Assembly: GCA_035762175.1 (NCBI GenBank)
Contig: DASTPP010000134.1
Coordinates: forward strand, 3,328-67,327
DNA length: 64,000 bases
Direction of reading: 5' to 3'
From: DASTPP01 sp035762175
Lineage (GTDB): Bacteria > Myxococcota_A > Polyangia > Polyangiales > Polyangiaceae
Shown here: positions 7,690-17,751 of the stretch, one piece after another
Layout of the letters: every line of letters starts with the position of its first letter
Numbering within the stretch: the stretch's first letter is position 1
Program-made: the position numbers and the translations under genes
The notes under the pieces: generated by a model
What the model was told of the DNA's origin: nothing
The model's input: the letters and a program-made list of their open reading frames with translations, nothing else
Database searches by the model: none

Positions 7690-10062
7690 ATGGCGTGGCG
7701 GGCAAGGGCCGCGTTCGGCCTCCTACTCGCCCTGCCGCTCGGCTGCGCGAGCCGGCCCAAGGGCCGCCTCGTGGTCGATCGGGTCGAGCTGAAGGGCGCG
7801 CGCGAGGTCGACCCGGACGAGGTGCTCGATCGGCTGGCGACGCGCCCCTCGTCGACGCTGCTCGGCGTGCCGGACTCGGCCGGCTGGCTGAGCGTGCCGC
7901 TCGACTACGAAGTGTACGACCCCTTCGTCGTCGAACGAGACGTGCAGCGGGTCGAGCGCTACTACCGGGCGCGGGGCTATTACGAGGCCCGGGTGACGGC
8001 GGCGCGCGTCGTGCGGCTGCCCGACGACCGGGTGCGGGTCGAGCTGCACGTGCACGAGGGCAGCGTGGTGCAGGTGGGCAAGGTGCGCGTGAAGCTGCGC
8101 GGGCCCCTCTCGCGCGCGGCCTCGGCCGAGCTCGAAGCGGCGCTGAAGGTCTTGCCCGAGCGGGCGCGCTTCGACGAGCAGACCTACGAGACGCTGAAGC
8201 AAGACATCGTGCGGGCGCTGACCGACCGCGGCTACGCGCACGCCTCGATCGAGGGGGGCTTCGAGACGTCCGACCTCGTGCCCGACGGCGGCAACGCGCG
8301 CCCGCTGCCGGCCGGCGCGCCCCTGCCCGAGCGGGGCGGCGAGGGCGGCGAGGGCGACGAGGCCTTCGAAGCGCCGCCCGACGCCGGGGGGGCGGGCGGC
8401 GAGGGCGGCGGCGCGGGCGGGCAGGGCGAGGGGGGCCGGGGCGGGCGGCGCTACGGCGTGCGCATCGACCCGGCGGGGCGGCGCGCCGACGTGTTCTTGA
8501 CGGTCGACCCGGGGCCGCTCTGCACCTACGGGGCCGTGCGCATCGAGGGGCTCGAGAACCTGCCCGAAGACCGGATCCGGGCCACGATCAACCTGCGCCC
8601 GGGCGCCGAGTACTCGACCGCCGAGCTCGAAGAGGCGCGCCACGCCCTGCTCGCGCTCAACGTCTTCAGCGACGTCGAGTACGAGGCCGACCTCGGGCGC
8701 AAGGGCGAGCGGCCGAAGGTCATTCCGCTCACCTTCCGGCTCTCGCCGGCGCCGCTGCGCACGAGCACGCTCGGCGGCGGCATGCGCGCCGACTCGGTGC
8801 AGACCGACCTGCACCTGGTCACCGGCTACGAGCACGCGAACTTTCTCGGCGGGCTGCGGCGCCTGACGCTGCAGGCGCGGCCCGGCGTCGTGCTCTACCC
8901 CATCAACACGCAGAGCTCCGAGCTCATCCCGCGGAAGCTGCTCTTTCAGATCAACGCGAAGACCGAGCTGCGCCAGCCCTCGTTCCTCGAGGCGCGCACG
9001 GCCGGCGTCGTGCGGCTCGAGAGCCTGGTGCGCCCCTTCTTCTTGCCCCAGGCTGGCGGGGCCGAGGCGCAGGACGAGGTGCTCGGCTTCTACGAGTTCC
9101 GCGGCGCGCTCGGGCTCGAGCGCGCCTTCTTCGACAACCGCCTCTCGCTCGGCCTCTCGTACAACGTGCAGGTCAGCGTGCCCTTCGCCTACTGCCGCTT
9201 CGCCGCCATCTTCTGCAAGCGCAGAGAGGTCGACGACCTGACCACCCTGGTCGTGCCCTACTTCGCCTTCACCCAGGCCATCGACCTGCGCGACGACCCA
9301 ATTCACCCCCGCAAGGGCGTCTACTTCCTGAACGACGTGCAGTGGGCCGACAACCGCGCGCTCGTCGGGGCGCGGGGGCGGGTGTCCGACGTTCGCGTGC
9401 AACCCGACCTGCGCGCATACGTGCCCGTCAACCGCTTCGCGACGCTGGCGCTGCGGGCGAGCGTCGGCTTCGCCCTGCCGCTCTTCGACTCGTACGCCGA
9501 GAACTTCGGCGACCGCACGGCCGTCACCGAGCCGAGGGACCAGCAACTGCTCTTCCTGCGGGGCTTCTTCTCGGGCGGCCCCAACTCGAACCGCGGCTAC
9601 CCGACGGGCGGCGTCGGCCGACTCGACCTGCCCCCTCAGGCGCTCGGCCGCTTCTTCATCGACGAAAAAAATTGCTACGCGCGCGTCGCCGACCCGTCCG
9701 ACTACGACATCAAGTACGACCTCGACGTCGATTGTCTCCTGCCCCTCGGCGGCCTCAGCCTCTGGGAGGCCTCGTTCGAGCTGCGACTGCAACTCAATGA
9801 TACGGTGAGCTTCGTGCCCTTCGTCGACGCCAGCGACGTGACGCGCCGCAAGGCCAGCATCGGCTTCCGGCGCCCGCACCCGTCGGTCGGCCTCGGCCTG
9901 CGCGTCACCACGCCGGTCGGGCCGCTGCGCGTCGACGTCGGCTACGCGGTGCCGCCCACCGCCTTCGGCGTCGCCGACTGGCGCGACTGGGGCGTGCAGC
10001 CCGACTTCTTGGGCCTCGGCGCGCCGATCGCGTTCAACATCGCCTTCGGGGAGGCCTTCTGA
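7690..10062 (+). CDS. tamA: TamA-like outer membrane assembly factor (POTRA + Omp85 barrel)
   Basis: 790 residues from the ATG at 7690, which directly precedes a signal with lipobox LALPLGC (Cys19). The N-terminal third contains POTRA-type repeats (VVDRVELKGAREVDPDEVLDRL; DRVRVELHVHEGSVVQVGKV; GAVRIEGLENLPEDRIRATI), interrupted by a Gly/Glu-rich insertion of about 45 residues encoded near 8320-8450. The rest is an Omp85 barrel with repeated aromatic strands, a FLRGFF lid-type motif and a C-terminal aromatic. With TamB it moves proteins or lipids to the outer membrane. tamB starts 3 bp after the stop, so the two are surely cotranscribed. Confidence 0.92.
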   Translation: MAWRARAAFGLLLALPLGCASRPKGRLVVDRVELKGAREVDPDEVLDRLATRPSSTLLGVPDSAGWLSVPLDYEVYDPFVVERDVQRVERYYRARGYYEARVTAARVVRLPDDRVRVELHVHEGSVVQVGKVRVKLRGPLSRAASAELEAALKVLPERARFDEQTYETLKQDIVRALTDRGYAHASIEGGFETSDLVPDGGNARPLPAGAPLPERGGEGGEGDEAFEAPPDAGGAGGEGGGAGGQGEGGRGGRRYGVRIDPAGRRADVFLTVDPGPLCTYGAVRIEGLENLPEDRIRATINLRPGAEYSTAELEEARHALLALNVFSDVEYEADLGRKGERPKVIPLTFRLSPAPLRTSTLGGGMRADSVQTDLHLVTGYEHANFLGGLRRLTLQARPGVVLYPINTQSSELIPRKLLFQINAKTELRQPSFLEARTAGVVRLESLVRPFFLPQAGGAEAQDEVLGFYEFRGALGLERAFFDNRLSLGLSYNVQVSVPFAYCRFAAIFCKRREVDDLTTLVVPYFAFTQAIDLRDDPIHPRKGVYFLNDVQWADNRALVGARGRVSDVRVQPDLRAYVPVNRFATLALRASVGFALPLFDSYAENFGDRTAVTEPRDQQLLFLRGFFSGGPNSNRGYPTGGVGRLDLPPQALGRFFIDEKNCYARVADPSDYDIKYDLDVDCLLPLGGLSLWEASFELRLQLNDTVSFVPFVDASDVTRRKASIGFRRPHPSVGLGLRVTTPVGPLRVDVGYAVPPTAFGVADWRDWGVQPDFLGLGAPIAFNIAFGEAF

Positions 10063-10065
10063 GCC

Positions 10066-13000
10066 GTGTCCGGGCGCTGGCGGCGGCACGGCGAGAGGGC
10101 GCACCGGGCGGGGGGCGCGGCGCTGCTCGTGCCGCTCTTCGTCGCCTTGCTCGTCGCCTCGCTGCTCGCGCACGGCGACACGCCGGCGGCGCGGCGCTTC
10201 GTGGCCCGGGCGGCGACCGAGCTGCTCTCGTCGATCTTCGAGGGGCGCCTCGAGCTCGACGCCATCGAGCACGTCGGCTTCGACGGCGTCGACGTCGGGC
10301 GCGTGCGCGTCTACGACCCCGCGGGCCGGCTGGTCATCGAGGGGCGGGGGCTGCACGCGCGCTCGTTCGTGCCCGACCTCTTGCGGCGGGTCTTCGCCGG
10401 GGGGCCGCTCGTGATTTCGATCCCGACCATCCGGCTCGAGGAGGCCGAGGTGGTGCTGCGGCCCGAGCGGCGGCCCGAGGGCGGGGCGACGGTGTCGATC
10501 GAGCGCGCGTTCCGGCCGCGCGAGGGGCCCCCCGAGCCCGAGCCCGAGGTGGGCACCCTGCCGCGCGTCGTGGTGGTCGACATGCCCGCCATCGAGCTCG
10601 GGCACGGCGCGGTGCGGGGCGAGCCGGCCGAGGGCCTGCCGATCGAGGCCGACGTGTTCGAGGCGCGCGCCTCGCTCCGGGCCGGCAACCGCGGCGTCGT
10701 GCTCGACGTCGGCCGCAGCGGGCTCGGCTCGCGCTTTCTGCCGCCGCTCAGCCCGCGGGGCACGGCCGAGTACCACCTGCGCGTGCCCGAGCCCGACGAC
10801 GCGCGGCCGGTGCTCATGTGGGCGTCGTTCAACGGCGAGATCGGCCGGGTGCCCTCGGCGCTGACCGCCCGGCTCGAGGGCGGCGTGCTCGACGCGCGGC
10901 TCGACGTGGCGCGGGCGCGGGCCGACGAGGTGCGCAGCCTCTTGCCGGGGCTGCCCCTCTTGGCCGAGGTGTCGGCGCGGCTCGAGGCGAAGGGCGAGCT
11001 GCCCGACCTCGCCTTCGAGGGCGAGGTGGGCGTGGGCCCGGGGCGCATCAAGGCGCGGGGCGAGGCGGCGCTCGGGTCGCCGCTCTCGATCGGGGCGCAG
11101 ATCGAGGCGCGCGGCCTCGACGCGCGCTCGTTCTTCGAGGGGGCGCCGGCCTTCGCGCTGGGGGCCGACCTGACGGCGCGCTTCCGGCTCGAAGACCTGG
11201 TGCCGAGCCTGGTGCTGCAGGGGGCCACGCTGCCGACCGAGTTCGAGGGCCAGAAGGTGCCGCCGGTGGCGGCGCGGGCGCGGCTCGAGGGCGACGCCTG
11301 GCGCGTCGACGGGCGCGTCGAAGAGCCGGGGCTGCCCGTCGCGATCGACCTGCGCGTCGCCCCCGGGGGCGAGGTGACCTTCGAGGCGCAGGGGCGCGCG
11401 GCCGACCTGCGGGCGGTGCCGCGGCTCGGCGGCGCGCTCGCGGGCTCGGCGACGCTGCGCGCGCAGGGGCGCGCGAGCCCGCGCGGGCTCGACGTCGCGC
11501 TCGACGGGCGGCTCGCGGGCTTCGCCGCCCCGGGCGTGTCGATCGGGCGGGCGAGCCTGACGGGGCGGCTGCACGGGCCCTATTCGGCGCCGCTCGCCTC
11601 GCTCTCGGTCGCCGGCGAGGGGGCCAGCGTGGCGGCGCTGCCGGTCGCGCGGGTCGAGGCGCGCGCGACCGGCACGCTGCGCTCGTCGCGCGTGGCGGTG
11701 CGCCTCGTCGACCCGCGCTGGGACCAGCTCGACCTCGCGGCCGAGATGGGGCTCGCGCCGGCGGTGGCCTTCCGCGACGTGCGCGCGGGCTTCCGGCGGG
11801 GCGAGCTCAAGGCCGAGGGCGCGGTCGCCGCGATCGAGCGGCTGCCGGGGGGCGGCTTCGCGCTGCGGCGGGTGCGGCTCGAGAGCACCGCGGGCTCGGC
11901 GAGCGCCGACCTGGTCTTGCGCCCGGCCGACGTCGACCTCGAGGCCCGCGGCAGCGTGCACCTCGCGCGCCTCGCGCCCCTGCTGCCGGGCCTGCCCATG
12001 ACGGGCGGCGAGGCGGCGCTGCTCGTCAGCGTGCACGGCGACGCGCGCGGGCGCCGCTCGGGGCGGGCGAGCGTGCGCGTCAGCGAGGCCGAGCTCGCGA
12101 AGCTGCCGCTGCGCGCCGGCGCCGAGCTGCACGCCAGCTTCGAGGGCGACCGGGTGGCGCTCGCGTACGCGGCGGGGCTGCGGCCGGTCGGCGGCCAAGA
12201 CGTCGTCACGCTCGAGGGCCGGGGCGAGGGCACGCTGCGCGGCTCGCTGCTCGAGCCCTCGACCTACGAGCGCGCCGTCGGGCGGCTCGAGGTGCACCGC
12301 GCGACGCTCCACTTCGACCGCGCGCACCGCGACCCGACCGCGCGCGCCCTGCTCTCCGGCGTGCCGGCGCTCTCGTCGTTCGTGCGCGGCACCGCCCACG
12401 CCACGCTGAGCGTCGAGCGCGACCGGCCCGACGGGTGGCCCGCGCTGCGCTTCTCGTCCGAGACCAAGCAGCTCGCGGTCGCGCTGCCCGCCGAGAAGGG
12501 CGCGCGCGACCCGGAGACCGGCCAGGTCGACGCGCGGCGGCGCCTCTTGCAGGGGCTCGACCTGCTCGCGACGCTCGACGTGCACCACGAGGGCGAGGGC
12601 GCGCGCGCGCGCACCACGGTCGCGGCGGGCCTGCGCGCGGCCGACCGGCAGGGCGCGCTCGCCTTCGCCGAGGCGCACACCGAGGCGCCGACCGAGCGGC
12701 TCGTGGCCGACCTGGGCGCCCTCCTGAGCGGCCCGCCGGGGCGCGCCCTGCCGGCGACGGGGCGGCTGCGCGAGCTGCCCCTCGGGGGCAAGGTGGCCCT
12801 CGTCGCGCGGCCCTTCGCCGACTGGCCCCGGGCGGTGCGGCCGAAGGGCCTCGAGGGGCGGGCGGGCGCGAGCGTCGAGCTCTCGGGCACGCTCGGCGAC
12901 CCCAACCTCGACGTGCTGCTGCGCCTCGAGCGCGTGGCGACGACCCCCGAGCGGGGCGCGCCCTGGTCGATCGACGGCCAGATCGCCGGCCGCTTCGAGC

Positions 13001-15009
13001 GCGAGCGCAGCGAGGTCTGGGGCCGCCTCTCGCACGAGGGCGAAGACGTCGTCGAGCTCGCCGGGCGAGCCGACGTCGGCGTCGGCATGCTCGCGCGCGG
13101 CGACGACCCCAACTGGAGCGCCGGCGGCCTCGTCGTCGTGCGCGGCCTCGAGCTCGGGGCCCTGCCCGGGCTCGCCGAGGCGGGCGTCTCGGGGCGGCTC
13201 TCGGGCACCGTGGCGCTCGACGACCTGCACGCCAAGCCCGACCTGCGCTTCGACTTCACGCTCCTGCGGGGCAAGGTGCTCGGGGGCGAGTTCCCGAGCG
13301 GCACGCTGCGCGGGCGCCTGACGGCCGAGGGCGGCAGCTTCGTCACCGCGACGCTGCGCCAGGGCGCGAGCCACCTCTCGCCCGGGGGCGGCCTCTTCGA
13401 GGCGACGGCGCTCGCGTCGGTCGACTTCGAAGACGGCCTCTGGCCAGCGCTCGACCCCGACGAGCCGCAGACCTTCGGCGTGCGCCTGCGGCAGCTCGAC
13501 GTCGCGCCCTTCGCCGCGCTCGCCGAGCCCGTCTTCGCCGACCTCGGCGGGCTGCTCTCGGGCGAGGCGACCCTCAGCCTGCGCGCTCGCCCGGGCGAGG
13601 TCGAAGAGGGCTCGCCCGCCGCGGGCGCCGCCACGACGCTCGAGGGGCACCTCTTCTGGCGCCAGGGCGTGCTGCTCGTGCCGCAGGTCGGGCAGACCTT
13701 CCGCCAGGGCCGCTTCGACCTGCGCGCCACGACCGAGGGCGAGACCGTGCGGCTGCGCCTCGCCGACCTCGCCGTCGGCGCCACCAGCGGCACCATCGAG
13801 GGCTCGGGCGAGTTCGAGGTGCCGACCGCGAGCCTGCGCGCCGGCGTGCTCGGCAAGGGCACCCCCGAGGGCCTCGACTGGGCGTCGGGGCGGGCGAGCC
13901 TGCGCATCCGCGAGTCGCAGAAGATACCCCTCACCTTCGAGGGCGTGCCCGTCGGCAACGCCTTCGGCGTCGTCGACGCCTGGGTGCGCGCCCGGCCCGA
14001 GGGCGCCCACGTCGCCGTCGCCCTGCCCGACGTCACGCTCGAGCTGCCCGAGGGCGCGACGCGCGACGTGCAAGAGCTCGGCGATCCGGCCGACATCGGC
14101 GTCGTCGACCGCCGAAACCGCCGCACCAAGCTGCTGCGCGAAGAGGACGCCTACCCCTTCACCATCGAGCTCGGCCTCGGCGAGTCGCTCGCCTCGCTCG
14201 CGGGCAAGGCCGGCACCGCCACCGCCCGCGGCGTCTTCGTCGAGCGCTCGGGCACCGACGTGGCCGTGCGCGGCCGGCCCGTCGTCGAGATCACCGACGC
14301 GGTGCGCATGCGCGGCAGCGTCGAGGCCGTCTACGGCCGCGTCACCATCCTCGGCAAGCCCTTCGTCATCGACCGCTTCTCGGCCCGCTGGGGCAACGAC
14401 GACGCCGCCGAGCCGGGCGCCCTCGGCGGCGAGGCGTCGAACCCCTTCGTCAGCGTGCGCGCGCGCTGGGACAGCTCCGACGGCACCCGCATCTACGCCG
14501 AGACCGACGACTACCTCGAGGACATCAAGCTGCGCCTGCGCAGCGACCCGCCCCGCTCCGACGCCGGCGTGCGCGCCCTCTTGCTCTACGGCCGCGACCC
14601 GACCGCGAGCGCCTCGAACCTCTCGCCCGGCTTCGGCCTGGGCCGCCGCCGCAACGCCGCCAACGACGCCGCCATCGGCGGCGTCTCGACCGTGCTCAAC
14701 TCGCTGCTCGACGTCGAGATCTTCGGCCGCCGCATCGAGACCCGCGTCGGCACCGGCCACGCCGGCGACTCGCGCTTCGGCGCCGCGATGGAGGTGCGCG
14801 AGAACCTCTGGCTCACCGTCGACACCAGCACCCTCTCGAACCAGCAGGCCGACCGCATGAGCTCGACCGACCGCGCCGCCGCCACCCTCGACTGGCGCTT
14901 CCGCCCGCGCTGGTCGCTGCGCACCACCATCGGCTACGGCAGCCGCTACGGCGCCCTCAACGCCGGGCCCAGCACCGCGCTCGACCTCATCTGGCAATAC
15001 CGCTACTGA
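10066..15009 (+). CDS. tamB: TamB-like translocation/assembly module protein (DUF490)
   Basis: 1647 residues from a GTG three bases after the tamA stop. One N-terminal membrane anchor (ALLVPLFVALLVASLLA) precedes about 1300 residues of repetitive beta-groove sequence (AsmA/Vps13-like, many RLEG, ARG and ASLR units). The conserved C-terminal DUF490 region begins near residue 1270; it contains VRMRGSVEAVYGRV, FVSVRARWDSSDGTRIYAE, RSDPPRSDAGVRALLLYG and the final YGSRYG...DLIWQYRY. TamB spans the periplasm from the inner membrane to TamA and is thought to carry phospholipids or help autotransporter assembly. The tight tamA linkage supports the call. Confidence 0.93.
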   Translation: MSGRWRRHGERAHRAGGAALLVPLFVALLVASLLAHGDTPAARRFVARAATELLSSIFEGRLELDAIEHVGFDGVDVGRVRVYDPAGRLVIEGRGLHARSFVPDLLRRVFAGGPLVISIPTIRLEEAEVVLRPERRPEGGATVSIERAFRPREGPPEPEPEVGTLPRVVVVDMPAIELGHGAVRGEPAEGLPIEADVFEARASLRAGNRGVVLDVGRSGLGSRFLPPLSPRGTAEYHLRVPEPDDARPVLMWASFNGEIGRVPSALTARLEGGVLDARLDVARARADEVRSLLPGLPLLAEVSARLEAKGELPDLAFEGEVGVGPGRIKARGEAALGSPLSIGAQIEARGLDARSFFEGAPAFALGADLTARFRLEDLVPSLVLQGATLPTEFEGQKVPPVAARARLEGDAWRVDGRVEEPGLPVAIDLRVAPGGEVTFEAQGRAADLRAVPRLGGALAGSATLRAQGRASPRGLDVALDGRLAGFAAPGVSIGRASLTGRLHGPYSAPLASLSVAGEGASVAALPVARVEARATGTLRSSRVAVRLVDPRWDQLDLAAEMGLAPAVAFRDVRAGFRRGELKAEGAVAAIERLPGGGFALRRVRLESTAGSASADLVLRPADVDLEARGSVHLARLAPLLPGLPMTGGEAALLVSVHGDARGRRSGRASVRVSEAELAKLPLRAGAELHASFEGDRVALAYAAGLRPVGGQDVVTLEGRGEGTLRGSLLEPSTYERAVGRLEVHRATLHFDRAHRDPTARALLSGVPALSSFVRGTAHATLSVERDRPDGWPALRFSSETKQLAVALPAEKGARDPETGQVDARRRLLQGLDLLATLDVHHEGEGARARTTVAAGLRAADRQGALAFAEAHTEAPTERLVADLGALLSGPPGRALPATGRLRELPLGGKVALVARPFADWPRAVRPKGLEGRAGASVELSGTLGDPNLDVLLRLERVATTPERGAPWSIDGQIAGRFERERSEVWGRLSHEGEDVVELAGRADVGVGMLARGDDPNWSAGGLVVVRGLELGALPGLAEAGVSGRLSGTVALDDLHAKPDLRFDFTLLRGKVLGGEFPSGTLRGRLTAEGGSFVTATLRQGASHLSPGGGLFEATALASVDFEDGLWPALDPDEPQTFGVRLRQLDVAPFAALAEPVFADLGGLLSGEATLSLRARPGEVEEGSPAAGAATTLEGHLFWRQGVLLVPQVGQTFRQGRFDLRATTEGETVRLRLADLAVGATSGTIEGSGEFEVPTASLRAGVLGKGTPEGLDWASGRASLRIRESQKIPLTFEGVPVGNAFGVVDAWVRARPEGAHVAVALPDVTLELPEGATRDVQELGDPADIGVVDRRNRRTKLLREEDAYPFTIELGLGESLASLAGKAGTATARGVFVERSGTDVAVRGRPVVEITDAVRMRGSVEAVYGRVTILGKPFVIDRFSARWGNDDAAEPGALGGEASNPFVSVRARWDSSDGTRIYAETDDYLEDIKLRLRSDPPRSDAGVRALLLYGRDPTASASNLSPGFGLGRRRNAANDAAIGGVSTVLNSLLDVEIFGRRIETRVGTGHAGDSRFGAAMEVRENLWLTVDTSTLSNQQADRMSSTDRAAATLDWRFRPRWSLRTTIGYGSRYGALNAGPSTALDLIWQYRY

Positions 15010-15017
15010 GGCGCGCC

Positions 15018-16040
15018 GTGGCCCGCCCCCGCCCGCCGTCAGACGCCCTCACGCACGGCCTGTGGAGGCGCCGACCGGTCGCCTCTCGCCCGGGCGAGGG
15101 GCCAGGGCGGAGGGCCCCGCCCCTCGCCGCCCTCGCCCTGCTCGTCGCCTGCTCGTCCGGCCCCCGCGTCCGCCCCTTCCCCGAGCTCGACCCCGCCGAC
15201 CTCTTGCGCCCGGCCGACGACTTGCCCGGGCAGCTCGAGCGCGCGGGGCGCGAGCTCGCCGGCGCCGGCCTGCGCGAGGCCTTCCGCGTCGAGGGCAAGC
15301 TGCGCGGCGGCCAGCCCTTCGTCGCCATCGCCGCCGAGGGCCGCGACCCCTTCGGACGCCCCTCGCACGCGCTGCGCGTCGTCACCCCCGCCTCCATCGT
15401 GCTCGCGCTCGGCCCCGCCGACCCCGCGGCCCCGCGGCCCGACGAGCCCATTCGGCTCGTGCGCCACCTGAACGACAAGGGCGTCTACCCCTCGGGCCTC
15501 GATCTCACCGGCGACGGCGCGCCCGACCTCGGCGTGCGCGCTCTTGACGGCACGCTCGCCCTCTACCGCGTCGAGCTGCTCTCGGCCACGCGCTACCCCG
15601 TCACGATCGCCGGCCCGCCCCGCGAGGCCGACGACGTCTCGGGCGACGGACGCCCCGACCTGCTCGGCGCGCCCCCCGCCGCCGAAACCGACCCCCTCGC
15701 CCCTCGCCTCGTCGACGCCGCCGTCGGCGACGGCGTCTCGTTCCGCAACGATACGCCCGCCGCGCGCCTCTTCCACCGCCGCGCCCTCGAAGCGCCGCCG
15801 CCCCCCGAAGGCGCCCCGCCCGCCGCCCGCCTGCGCGCCGCGCTCGAGCGGGCCTTCCACGCGATGCGCGCCGGCGACCCCCCCGCGCGCGCCTTTCAGC
15901 CCGCCGCCGACCTCGCCGCCTCGCTCGCCCCGCTGCCCGACGAGCTCGCCGCCTGGTGGGTGCGCTGGCGCGGCTACCTCGCCGACCGCGCGATCGAAGA
16001 GGCGGCGGCGAAGGCGAAGGCAGATGGGCCGCCGAAGTTA
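15018..16040 (+). CDS. Lipoprotein with FG-GAP/VCBS-like motifs, apparently ending at a TTA codon
   Basis: 340 residues from a GTG 8 bp after tamB. A signal peptide with lipobox LLVAC (Cys45) precedes two repeat motifs typical of FG-GAP/EF-hand-like propellers (DLTGDGAPDLGV and DVSGDGRPDLLG) and a C-terminal helix (WWVRWRGYLADRAIEEAAAK). There is no ordinary stop: the coding text ends at GGGCCGCCGAAG, followed in frame by TTA (16038-16040). Reading through TTA adds 69 residues of unrelated Pro/Ser text to a TGA at 16247 and overlaps the convergent DUF1350 gene. A second copy of this 3' end at 17761-17883 also stops resembling it exactly at TTA. Possibly a TamAB-associated lipoprotein (inference from linkage). 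Confidence 0.72.
15918..16040 (+). repeat. Left copy of a 123-bp direct repeat (gene 3' end)
   Basis: The last 41 codons of the lipoprotein gene including the terminal TTA. By my reading it aligns without gaps to 17761-17883, with 14 mismatches in 123 bases. Similarity is lost immediately after the TTA. The two copies flank the island at 16041-17760. Confidence 0.9.
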
Positions 16041-16149
16041 GAGCGGTCCTCGGGTCGGTGGAGCCCGCCTTGCGGCACCCCAACCTCGCCTCCGGCTCCG
16101 ACCGCAGGGCCCCCGCCTTCAGGCCCTCGCCACGACCTCGGGCACCACT

Positions 16150-17016
16150 CTAACCGATCGCGATCTGCGACCGCAGCTCTTCGAGCAGCAGCAGAGACTG
16201 GGCGACCAGCGGCCCGATCGCGGAGGCCCGGCAGCCGTTCGTTCTGAGCATCTTCCGTCCGAGCACCCTGGCCACGGCCCGGGGGCGCCCCCCGAGCTCG
16301 AAGCCGAGCGGCGTCAGGTGCCCCCCGGGCAGCTCCGCGTGCACGAAGCGCGAGGCGCGCTCTGGGCTGAGCCGGCCCGCGAGCGTCTCGATGAACCACT
16401 TGACGGAGCTATCGCCGCGCTTGGGCAGCGTCCCGGCGGCGTTGCCGGCGATGGTGTCGTTCGCAAACGAGATGAGACCGGCGAGGGCGAGCACGTCCGT
16501 GCGCCCGAAGAGGATGGTCTTCGTCTGCGACTCGGTGGGCTTCACGCCGAGCCCCAGAGCATCCAACGCCCACGAGATCGGCCATGGCACGGCGGAGCCG
16601 GTGTCGGAGATATCGGGAGCGAGCAAGAGCGCGGGCTGCGCGGCGTTTCCGGAAGGGCCCGTGCCGCCGAGCAGAATTTGCAAGAGCGAGATGATCTTGC
16701 AGCCGACGCTGTGCCCGACCCAAAAGTGCGGAAACTCTCGGCTGGACCGCGGGAACCCGAGCGCGCGCGAGATCTGACGGCGCCGGTGGACCAGGTCGAC
16801 GGCGATGTTCGTATGATCGAACGAGAACGCAAACGGAACGCCCACGATGTGGTAGCCGGCGTCGAACAGCCCCTGCAGGTACTCTGCGTAGAAGAGCTGC
16901 GGCCAGAGCTCGAAGAAAGCCCCGCCGTAGAACTCGATCACGCCCTTGCCCTCGGGGTTCTTCGCGACCCAGGCGCCACCAATGCGCTCGTAGCTCGCTC
17001 GCGCGGTCATCGTCAT
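16150..17016 (-). CDS. DUF1350-type alpha/beta hydrolase-like protein
   Basis: 288 residues. It opens with FYGGAFFELWPQLFYAEYLQGLF and VGVPFAFSFDHTNIAVDL, the pattern of the DUF1350 family known mainly from cyanobacteria and plastids. A nucleophile-elbow motif GHSVG (101-105) and ALLLAPDISDTG follow. The acid and histidine may be FGRTDVL and the His in PGGHLTPLGFE. A serine hydrolase on an unknown ester is the natural guess. Codon use is clearly less GC-rich than around it, and the gene lies inside a region bounded by duplicated ends, so horizontal arrival is likely. It ends at TAG, 4 bp after a glycosyltransferase-like fragment. Confidence 0.75.
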   Translation of the reverse strand: MTMTARASYERIGGAWVAKNPEGKGVIEFYGGAFFELWPQLFYAEYLQGLFDAGYHIVGVPFAFSFDHTNIAVDLVHRRRQISRALGFPRSSREFPHFWVGHSVGCKIISLLQILLGGTGPSGNAAQPALLLAPDISDTGSAVPWPISWALDALGLGVKPTESQTKTILFGRTDVLALAGLISFANDTIAGNAAGTLPKRGDSSVKWFIETLAGRLSPERASRFVHAELPGGHLTPLGFELGGRPRAVARVLGRKMLRTNGCRASAIGPLVAQSLLLLEELRSQIAIG

Positions 17017-17020
17017 GGCC

Positions 17021-17392
17021 TCAGCAGCTCTCTCGGGCGCGCCCGAACACCGCCAGGAAGCGTTTGGCGATCTCTGACCAGCTCAGCTCAGGCGCCGTCG
17101 CACGTCGGAACGCGGCCGCCTGGAGGGCCTCGAGCCGTGGCCGGTCGCCGTACAATTCTTCGAGCGCCCGGGCGACGTCGGCCGGGTCGACGACATGCAC
17201 CGGCCTGCGCGCGTAGGCGACGGGCGTGCTGCGCGAGACGAAGAACACCGTCGAGCCGACCTCGGCGACCTCGCAGTCGGCGCCGAAGTGCTCGACGGGG
17301 CCCAGGGGCTCGATGTCGCACATTTCGCGCGAGTGCTCGCGCTGCAGCTCGAGTGCCGCGCGACCGGTGCCGTACTCGACGCGCGGAATCAT
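17021..17392 (-). pseudogene. C-terminal fragment of a group 1 glycosyltransferase
   Basis: 123 residues from an ATG at 17392, with no catalytic core. The last 60 residues (VHVVDPADVARALEELYGDRP, then LSWSEIAKRFLAVF) match the way GT4-type glycosyltransferases end: the helix after the sugar-nucleotide site and the final 'SW..IA..FL..F' helix. The donor-binding ExFG...E region and the whole N-terminal domain are missing, and the DNA upstream is AT-richer and non-coding. A truncated remnant carried with the DUF1350 gene is the best reading. It might still be expressed as a small protein. Confidence 0.5.
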
Positions 17393-17602
17393 GGCCGCCC
17401 CCGGCGCTCGGCTCGTGGCGGGGGCCGGTTCAGGGCGCCGGCGTCGAGGACGGTTCGTTGCATCAGCCCCGCCTTTCTTTTTCTACCGAGAGCAAGGTCG
17501 GCCTTGCCATCAACTGGGTAGCTTGTCGTAGAAATTTTATCGGTCCACCAAATTGTACCTGAAGGCTCGGACCTCGACGAGCGGCGCGGCCGCGGTCCGG
17601 CT
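17393..17602. other. AT-richer non-coding stretch
   Basis: No convincing gene. The part around 17465-17575, with TTTCTTTTTCTACCG and GAAATTTTATCGG, is strikingly poor in GC for this window and is consistent with foreign DNA or a promoter for the leftward fragment and DUF1350 gene. Confidence 0.6.
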
Positions 17603-17718
17603 CGCTTCGGTCAGAGGCGGCGATTGGCGGGACCGACGGCAGCCGCGCCCAACGCCGCCGCGCTTCGGTCAGAGGCGGCGATTGGCGGGACCGACGGCAG
17701 CCACGCCCGACGCCGCCG
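17603..17718. repeat. 58-bp tandem direct repeat, two copies
   Basis: CGCTTCGGTCAGAGGCGGCG starts at 17603 and again at 17661. The two 58-bp units differ only near their ends. Non-coding, immediately left of the duplicated gene end. Confidence 0.9.
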
Positions 17719-17751
17719 CGCTCGGCCGGAGCTGCCGGCGCGACGCCGCCG

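Noticed and set aside
7723..14997. 2424-codon open frame on the minus strand opposite tamA/tamB
   Set aside because: Arg/Ala/Glu/His-rich text without domains, opposite two well-supported genes; an antisense shadow caused by extreme GC at third codon positions.
10818..16247. 1809-codon frame through tamB into the lipoprotein
   Set aside because: Only the part from 15018 is coding; the upstream part is the shifted frame of tamB.
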